The notes under the pieces were generated by a model that was not told the DNA's origin, searched no databases, and saw nothing but the letters and a program-made list of their open reading frames with translations. 64,000 nt of DNA, from positions 161,953-225,952 of the forward strand of contig JAZSLU010000004.1 of the NCBI GenBank assembly GCA_045535505.1, given 5' to 3'. The position numbers and the translations under genes are program-made. Positions 59,149-64,000 of this stretch are shown here, piece by piece. The first letter of the stretch is position 1. Every line of letters starts with the position of its first letter. The stretch is from CAKSST01 sp045535505. Lineage in GTDB: Bacteria; Bacillota; Clostridia; Oscillospirales; Acutalibacteraceae.

Positions 59149-59838
59149 TTATTTATCTCCTTTTTTGAGTTCTCGTTCTGCTTGTGATAGACGCAAGTAA
59201 ACGGGGAACAGTTTTTGTGCAGTTGTTGGGTTGTAGTTTGCCGCCGCTTCCATTGCCACTCCAATTGCGTTTTGATAAAGCAGTTCGGGTGAGGGGAGAA
59301 CAAGGCGGCTTTTGTCTATATTTGTTTTTGAGTAAAAAAGATTTGCGCCGTCGCCGGTTAAATAGATTTTACCGCTTGTTGTGTTTAAGGTTTGTTCAAT
59401 CTCTTCAAAGCCGACTGCGCGGTCATCGCAAAGGCGGGTGAGTTTGGAGTCTTTGCAAGAGAAAACGGCATTATAAAATTGGTCGCGCCTTGCATCCATA
59501 AGTGCACAGACAATACCGTCAAAGCACTCAAAACGGCGTGCCATTGCTAAGAGGGTTGAAACCCCCACACAAGGCTTGTTGTGCGGTTGCGCTAAGCCTT
59601 TAACGGCGGCAAGACCGATTCTTACACCTGTGAACGAGCCGGGACCATGCGATATGGCAAAGGCATCGATATCTGAAAGTTTAAGTTTTGCGCTTGAAAG
59701 AACATTCTGTGCCATAGGCACAAGTGTTTGGGAGTGGGTGAGTTTAACGTTTGTAAAACCGTTTGCTAAAATTTGACCGTCTTCCCAAACGGCACAGGAG
59801 GCAGGGCCTGCCGAACATTCAAAGGCTAAAATTTTCAT
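59149..59838 (-). CDS. tsaB: TsaB, tRNA t6A threonylcarbamoyl-transfer scaffold
   Basis: 229 residues. ASKHA fold with a typical start (ILAFECSAGPASCAV) and ISHGPGSFTGVRIGLAAVKGLA. It pairs with TsaD and TsaE to make t6A on tRNAs that read ANN codons. Its start overlaps the tsaE stop by one base. Confidence 0.93.
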   Translation of the reverse strand: MKILAFECSAGPASCAVWEDGQILANGFTNVKLTHSQTLVPMAQNVLSSAKLKLSDIDAFAISHGPGSFTGVRIGLAAVKGLAQPHNKPCVGVSTLLAMARRFECFDGIVCALMDARRDQFYNAVFSCKDSKLTRLCDDRAVGFEEIEQTLNTTSGKIYLTGDGANLFYSKTNIDKSRLVLPSPELLYQNAIGVAMEAAANYNPTTAQKLFPVYLRLSQAERELKKGDK

Positions 59839-60266
59839 TAAAAGTCACCTTGATAGATTGAAATTTTTCTGGTGTTATCGTCTAATCTTTCAATATTAAT
59901 AAAAAGCGCATCATTCGGGAGGGCTTCTTTTATATTTTCGCTCCACTCGACCAGCAGAACACCATCTTGCTCAAGATAGTCGAAAAAGCCGGTAGAATAA
60001 AGGTCTTCCCAGTGGCTGACACGGTACATATCAAAATGATACATATTAAGTCTTGCGCCGATATATTCATTAACAAGCGAAAAGGTGGGAGAGGTTACCT
60101 CGCCCTCGTAACCCATGCCCCGAGCAACACCTCTTATGAAGCAGGTTTTGCCCATGCCCATAGAACCTAAAAAGGCGAGGACAGTTCCGCCTTTTAAGTC
60201 TTGGGCAAATTCGAATCCTAAATTTTCAGTTTCTTTTTCGCTTTTGGTGATATATTCTTTAATCAT
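59838..60266 (-). CDS. tsaE: TsaE, tRNA t6A ATPase
   Basis: 142 residues. P-loop LGSMGMGKTCF, switch-like TSPTFSLVNEY, HFDMYRV and LLVEWSENI are the family blocks. One base separates it from the fhs stop and it is coupled to tsaB. Confidence 0.93.
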   Translation of the reverse strand: MIKEYITKSEKETENLGFEFAQDLKGGTVLAFLGSMGMGKTCFIRGVARGMGYEGEVTSPTFSLVNEYIGARLNMYHFDMYRVSHWEDLYSTGFFDYLEQDGVLLVEWSENIKEALPNDALFINIERLDDNTRKISIYQGDF

Positions 60267-60267
60267 T

Positions 60268-61932
60268 TTAGAACAATCCTGTTATTGTGCCGTTGGCATC
60301 AATATCAATATTATTTGCGGCGGGAACCTTAGGCAAACCTGGCATAGTCATAATGTTTCCCGCAAGGGCAACCACAAAGCCTGCGCCGTTAGAAAGGTTG
60401 ACGTCTTTTATGGTTATTCTAAAATGCTGGGGTCTGCCAAGCAGATTTGCATTGTCAGAAAGAGAATATTGAGTTTTTGCAATACAAACAGGCATATTTT
60501 TTGCCATTTCTTCAATAAGAGCAATATTTTTATTTGCGGCGGGCATATAATCAACGCCGTCGGCACCGTAAATGTTTTTGGCGATTGCTTCAATTTTTTC
60601 TTTAATTGTAAGTTTTTCATCGTAGATACATTTGAAGTTTGCGCTCTTTTCGCAAGCGGCAACAACTGCGTTTGCAAGTTCAATACCGCCGTCTCCGCCT
60701 TTTGCAAAGACGTCTGACAAGGCAAACTCTGCACCTAAATTGCGGCAGTGGTCTGCAATTAAGCCCAGTTCTGCATCGGTGTCTGTGCCGAAACGGTTGA
60801 TGGCAACGATAACGGGGACGCCGTATTTTTTCATATTTTCAATATGGGCGGTCAAATTGACAAGACCCAGCTTTAAAGCCTCGATGTTTTCTTTTGATGT
60901 ATCTTCTTTTTTGATGCCGCCGTTGTATTTAAGCGCACGTGCGGTCGCAACAATAACGATTGCTGAAGGTGCAAGGTTTGCGATGCGACATTTAATATCA
61001 AGAAATTTTTCTGCGCCAAGGTCAGAGCCAAAACCGGCTTCGGTTATACAATAGTCGGCGCATTTTAATGCTAACTTTGTAGCACGTATTGAGTTACAAC
61101 CGTGCGCAATGTTAGCAAAAGGACCACCATGCATAAACACGGGTGTACCTTCAAGTGTTTGCACAAGGTTGGGTTTTATGGCATCTTTAAGCAAGGTTGC
61201 AAGTGCGCCCTCGGCGTTAAGGTCTTTTGCAAAAACGGGTGTACCGTCTGCTTTATATGCAACCAAAATGTTACCAAGACGTTTCTTTAAGTCGTCAAGG
61301 TCTTTGCAAAGGCAAAGGATAGCCATAATTTCACTTGCGACAGTGATGACAAAGCCGTCTTGACGTGGTGTGCCGTTAATTCTGCCACCAAGGGCAATGA
61401 CGGTTTCACGCAAAGCGCGGTCATTCATATCAAGACAACGTTTAATAACAACTCTGCCAACGTCAATTTGCAGAGCGTTGCCTTGATGAATGTGGTTATC
61501 AAGCAAAGCGCAAAGTAGGTTATTTGCAGATGTTATAGCGTGCATATCGCCTGTAAAGTGCAAGTTAATATCTTCCATAGGGATAGCCTGTGCGTAGCCA
61601 CCGCCTGCGGCACCGCCTTTAATGCCGAAAACAGGACCGAGTGAAGGCTCACGCAGGGCAATAACGGCATTTTTGCCAATCTTTTTCATAGCCTGTCCCA
61701 AACCAACAGTGGTTGTTGTTTTGCCCTCGCCTGCGGGGGTGGGATTTATAGCTGTTACAAGAACAAGTTTGCCGTCTTTTTTGTCTTTAATGCTGTTGAT
61801 ATATTCTTCGCTGATTTTGGCTTTGTATTTGCCGTAAAGTTCCAAATTATCTGCATCGATGCCAAGGTCTTTTGCGACCTCTATTATATTTTTGGGTGTG
61901 ACGCTGTGAGCAATTTCAATATCAGTCAACAT
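60268..61932 (-). CDS. fhs: Fhs, formate-tetrahydrofolate ligase
   Basis: 554 residues, full length. P-loop TPAGEGKTTTTVGLG, EPSLGPVFGIKGGAAGGGYAQ and LHFTGDMHAI are strong family signatures. It makes 10-formyl-tetrahydrofolate from formate, the donor used by PurN and the AICAR formyltransferase of the pur operon. First gene of its operon. Confidence 0.96.
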   Translation of the reverse strand: MLTDIEIAHSVTPKNIIEVAKDLGIDADNLELYGKYKAKISEEYINSIKDKKDGKLVLVTAINPTPAGEGKTTTTVGLGQAMKKIGKNAVIALREPSLGPVFGIKGGAAGGGYAQAIPMEDINLHFTGDMHAITSANNLLCALLDNHIHQGNALQIDVGRVVIKRCLDMNDRALRETVIALGGRINGTPRQDGFVITVASEIMAILCLCKDLDDLKKRLGNILVAYKADGTPVFAKDLNAEGALATLLKDAIKPNLVQTLEGTPVFMHGGPFANIAHGCNSIRATKLALKCADYCITEAGFGSDLGAEKFLDIKCRIANLAPSAIVIVATARALKYNGGIKKEDTSKENIEALKLGLVNLTAHIENMKKYGVPVIVAINRFGTDTDAELGLIADHCRNLGAEFALSDVFAKGGDGGIELANAVVAACEKSANFKCIYDEKLTIKEKIEAIAKNIYGADGVDYMPAANKNIALIEEMAKNMPVCIAKTQYSLSDNANLLGRPQHFRITIKDVNLSNGAGFVVALAGNIMTMPGLPKVPAANNIDIDANGTITGLF

Positions 61933-61963
61933 AAAACCTACTCCTTGTAAGTATATTTACTAT

Positions 61964-61969
61964 ATTATA
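61964..61969 (-). promoter_or_regulatory. Probable -10 box of the fhs operon
   Basis: TATAAT on the minus strand (61969-61964), about 30 bases before fhs; no good -35 was found at standard spacing. Confidence 0.45.
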
Positions 61970-62035
61970 GCATATAAATTTATATTAATAAAGTAAAATT
62001 TTTGGTTTATTGGTATTTAAAACGTATCAACATCA

Positions 62036-62085
62036 AAATAAAGCGACCGCTTTATGTAAAAACATTGCGGTCGCTTTATTTGCAG
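62036..62085 (-). terminator. Terminator of the rsmD-coaD-DivIVA-like operon
   Basis: A 15-bp stem (62036-62050 with 62067-62081) carrying AAAGCGACCGC/GCGGTCGCTTT; T-rich on the minus-strand exit. Confidence 0.8.
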
Positions 62086-62091
62086 TAAAAT

Positions 62092-62547
62092 TTAGTTGCC
62101 TGAGGGCATATGCTGTTTGAGTGAAGCGCGTGTTTTTCTTACATCTGCCAAATTTGCTGTAAGACCTTCGTCTGCACGGCGCATAATGTCATCAACAAAG
62201 TCTTGTGCGGCTTTACGCATCTCACGGCTTTTTGCCTGAGCATTTGTGATGATTTCTTGTGCCTTTGCCTGTGCACGTACAGTAATTTCTTCCTGAGCAA
62301 CGATAGCCTTTGCGCGTTCCTCAGCGGTGCGGATGATGCTGTCTGCTTCACGACGTGCGTTTGTAATGATGTCTGCACGGTCAGCAACAATGCTTCTTGC
62401 CTGTTTAACCTCTGCGGGCATATTTAGACGAATTTCATCTACAACGTTGCGCAATTTTTCAATATCTATAACGGTTTTTTTGCCGGGGATTTTAATGCCG
62501 TTATCCATTATTTCGTCTAATTGCTCCAATAATTCATCGATAGTCAT
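62092..62547 (-). CDS. Coiled-coil protein, DivIVA/ATPase-like
   Basis: 151 residues, mostly charged alpha helix. From about residue 40 on, heptad-like Ala/Arg/Glu-rich segments (READSIIRTAEERAKAIVAQEE, KAQEIITNAQAKSREMRKAAQDF) predict a long coiled coil. Short proteins of this kind are often called DivIVA-like or ATPase-like by similarity only; a role in cell-pole or septum organisation is possible but not shown. Third gene after rsmD and coaD, 2 bases after coaD. Confidence 0.7.
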   Translation of the reverse strand: MTIDELLEQLDEIMDNGIKIPGKKTVIDIEKLRNVVDEIRLNMPAEVKQARSIVADRADIITNARREADSIIRTAEERAKAIVAQEEITVRAQAKAQEIITNAQAKSREMRKAAQDFVDDIMRRADEGLTANLADVRKTRASLKQHMPSGN

Positions 62548-62549
62548 AA

Positions 62550-63050
62550 TTATTTTTCTGCCTTTCTGTTTAATCTTTTTGTTATTTCATCCCGAATGCA
62601 AGCCGGCACAAAATCAGAGATGTTGCCGCCATGTGATGCAACCTCACGTACTACGCTTGAACTGAGGTACATATACTTTGCGTTGGTGGTCAAAAAGATG
62701 GTTTCAACATCGGGATTAAGTTGTTTATTGGTAAGCGCCATCTGAAATTCATACTCAAAATCAGACATAGCGCGTAAACCCTTTACAATGGCACTTGCAT
62801 TAACTTTTGATGCGTAGTCTGCAAGTAAACCCTCATAATAGTCGATTGTAACATTTTTTAAATCTGTCGTGGCGGCATTTAAAAAAGCAATGCGCTCTTC
62901 GACCGTGAAGCTTTGTTTTGACTTGCTTTTGTTGGGCAAAATGACAACGATAAGACGGTCAAACATTTTTGCGGCACGACTTATTATGTCAAGATGGCCG
63001 ACTGTTACGGGGTCGAAACTGCCGGGGCAGATGGCAACAGAGTTTTTCAT
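62550..63050 (-). CDS. coaD: CoaD, phosphopantetheine adenylyltransferase
   Basis: 166 residues. CPGSFDPVTVGHLDII (nucleotidyltransferase HxGH), RLIVVILPNKSK and YLSSSVVRE near the end. Fourth step of coenzyme A synthesis. Its start overlaps the rsmD stop by one base. Confidence 0.94.
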   Translation of the reverse strand: MKNSVAICPGSFDPVTVGHLDIISRAAKMFDRLIVVILPNKSKSKQSFTVEERIAFLNAATTDLKNVTIDYYEGLLADYASKVNASAIVKGLRAMSDFEYEFQMALTNKQLNPDVETIFLTTNAKYMYLSSSVVREVASHGGNISDFVPACIRDEITKRLNRKAEK

Positions 63051-63592
63051 TATTCCTTTGCCTGCTTTCTGAAAACGGTGAGTGTAATTTTGCCGTATTT
63101 ATAATTTCTTGCTGTGTAAGTGTCATCGGGTGGAGTGACCTCTTCATCGGTTCCGTGCTCACAAACCAGCAAACCGTAGGGACTTAAAATTTTATCAGCG
63201 GCATTTATTGCACGTTGTAACATTGATGTGTTATAGGGTGGGTCAAGAAAAATGATGTCAAATGATTTAGTGCAACCCTGTAAAAACATAGCGTAGTCAA
63301 CACAAAGAAGTTTTGCTTTGTCTAAAAGGCGGGTGTGCTCAAGATTTTTCTTGGCGAGGTCAATGCTCTTTTTTGAAGAATCAACAAACACTGCGTTTTG
63401 TGCACCTCGGCTTAATGCCTCAATACCAAGTTGACCTGAGCCTGCAAAAAGGTCGAGCACGCGAGAAGATTCAACATCAAATTGGATGATATTAAAAATG
63501 GATTCTTTAACTTTATCTGTTGTAGGGCGAACGTCTAAACCTTCGGGAGAAAGAAGTTTGACGCCACGCGCCGTACCTGTAATAACTCTCAT
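63050..63592 (-). CDS. rsmD: RsmD, 16S rRNA (guanine966-N2)-methyltransferase
   Basis: 180 residues. VRPTTDKVKESIFN, the SAM loop LDLFAGSGQLGIEALSRGA and catalytic IFLDPPY identify RsmD. The rsmD-coaD pair is a common arrangement in Firmicutes. Confidence 0.92.
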   Translation of the reverse strand: MRVITGTARGVKLLSPEGLDVRPTTDKVKESIFNIIQFDVESSRVLDLFAGSGQLGIEALSRGAQNAVFVDSSKKSIDLAKKNLEHTRLLDKAKLLCVDYAMFLQGCTKSFDIIFLDPPYNTSMLQRAINAADKILSPYGLLVCEHGTDEEVTPPDDTYTARNYKYGKITLTVFRKQAKE

Positions 63593-63609
63593 AATATTCC
63601 TCCTAGTAT

Positions 63610-63638
63610 ATTATCTCTCGAAATGGGTGTAATGTCAA
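63610..63638 (-). promoter_or_regulatory. Promoter of the rsmD operon
   Basis: On the minus strand TTGACA (63638-63633), 17-base spacer, GATAAT (63615-63610), about 20 bases before the start codon. Confidence 0.75.
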
Positions 63639-63712
63639 CAAAAAATTACAAAGCCAAAAAGAATTATGTAAATTAATTTTAAAAGTTGTAAAATATTGCG
63701 AACAAAAAGTGC

Positions 63713-63741
63713 TTGATTTTTTTGCGTTAGACAAGTATAAT
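63713..63741 (+). promoter_or_regulatory. Promoter of tRNA-Ser
   Basis: TTGATT (63713-63718), 17-base spacer, TATAAT (63736-63741), about 45 bases before the tRNA. Confidence 0.75.
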
Positions 63742-63787
63742 ATTATTCAAGCGAGCCGAAAATGCGGCACGCATTTATATTGTTAAT

Positions 63788-63879
63788 GGAGAGATGGCTG
63801 AGCTGGCCTAAGGCGCACGATTGGAAATCGTGTAGGCGTTAATAGCGTCTCGAGGGTTCGAATCCCTCTCTCTCCGCCA
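63788..63879 (+). tRNA. tRNA-Ser (anticodon GGA)
   Basis: The acceptor stem GGAGAGA (63788-63794) pairs with TCTCTCC (63869-63875), followed by discriminator G and encoded CCA (63877-63879). The anticodon stem-loop is CACGA-TTGGAAA-TCGTG with GGA at 63823-63825. A long variable arm (about 63833-63852) and the GGTTCGAATCC T arm are typical of a class II serine tRNA. Confidence 0.96.
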
Positions 63880-63883
63880 ATGG

Positions 63884-63911
63884 AAAACCGACCTTTTTGG
63901 TCGGTTTTTTT
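63884..63911 (+). terminator. Terminator of tRNA-Ser
   Basis: CCGACC (63888-63893), TTTTT loop, GGTCGG (63899-63904), then TTTTTTT. A-run before the stem pairs with the T run. Confidence 0.85.
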
Positions 63912-63913
63912 AT

Positions 63914-64000
63914 TTGGCGGAGAGAGGGAAAAGAGAACCGTTTTGCTTTTGCAAAACGGTCCGGCGACGCAGCCCAACCACCGCGTTAGGTGGTTGGGAC
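63914..64000 (+). other. Window end: inverted copy of the tRNA 3' end plus hairpins
   Basis: TTGGCGGAGAGAG (63914-63926) is the reverse complement of the tRNA-Ser 3' end with CCA (63868-63880). Two further hairpins follow: ACCGTTTTGC/GCAAAACGGT (about 63937-63960) and CCCAACCACC/GGTGGTTGGG (about 63973-63998). No gene is visible. Confidence 0.7.

Noticed and set aside
60115..60717. Plus-strand frame of 200 codons opposite tsaE and fhs
   Set aside because: Both minus-strand genes are certain, and the translation has no recognisable feature.
63783..63977. Minus-strand frame of 64 codons across the tRNA-Ser gene
   Set aside because: It is antisense to a clear tRNA. The translated GGERGIRTLETL pattern is a well-known false protein arising from serine tRNA genes.

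Overview
The window looks like a chromosomal piece of a low-GC, anaerobic, spore-forming Firmicute of the class Clostridia, probably a gut lineage near Oscillospirales. The evidence is a spoIIID sporulation regulator with a sigma-E type promoter, a PerR / reverse rubrerythrin / BFD-like ferredoxin set, formate-tetrahydrofolate ligase, cohesin- and dockerin-bearing surface proteins, and many TTGACA/TATAAT promoters with AGGAGG-like ribosome binding sites. The order is inferred; no rRNA is present to fix it.

Layout. 1-2.75 kb: the 3' part of a YfhO-type membrane protein, then a TPP riboswitch and thiT. 2.8-9.0 kb (minus): a four-gene surface glycan operon (sugar acyltransferase, sugar aminotransferase, a methyltransferase-like/GT-A/GT-B fusion, a GT2). 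9.2-10.7 kb: spoIIID and an iron alcohol dehydrogenase. 11.0-16.2 kb: argCJBDF behind ArgR-like boxes. 16.2-16.8 kb: a symmetric array of short hairpins in front of a four-helix-bundle gene. 17.0-27.05 kb: pyrC-carB-pyrK-pyrD-pyrF-pyrE-pyrB-guaB. 27.1-38.5 kb: a ZTP riboswitch and purE-C-F-M-N-O-AICAR formyltransferase-purD-purL. Together the pyr and pur blocks encode nearly all of de novo UMP and IMP synthesis plus the first step to GMP; carA, purB and purA are not in the window. 38.6-39.5 kb: DedA protein.

39.5-50.2 kb is the most unusual part. It mixes cohesin/dockerin surface proteins with what looks like a peptide-modification locus: an unannotated 31-residue peptide, a radical SAM/SPASM enzyme, an HPr-kinase-like protein, a PqqD-like protein and a SipW-like S26 peptidase. 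Dispersed palindromic repeats sit in its gaps, and an AT-rich segment has borders that fall inside two genes.

50.2-52.2 kb: a lysine riboswitch and an NhaC-family transporter. 52.3-57.5 kb (minus): Sfp-type transferase, thioredoxin, ferredoxin-thioredoxin-reductase-like protein, a PepSY lipoprotein, the perR-rubrerythrin-BFD operon and an LTA-synthase-like enzyme. 57.6-58.7 kb: galE. 58.7-63.6 kb (minus): fhs-tsaE-tsaB-rpiB and rsmD-coaD-DivIVA-like. The window ends with tRNA-Ser(GGA).

Several nucleotide-synthesis enzymes have unusual features that can be read directly: PurF lacks its N-terminal cysteine, PurE has Tyr where the catalytic His is expected, PyrB carries a PyrI-like zinc domain, PurH is split into a PurO-type cyclohydrolase and a separate formyltransferase, and the IMP dehydrogenase resembles the Tritrichomonas type. 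All assignments come from reading the sequence by eye; no database search was run.
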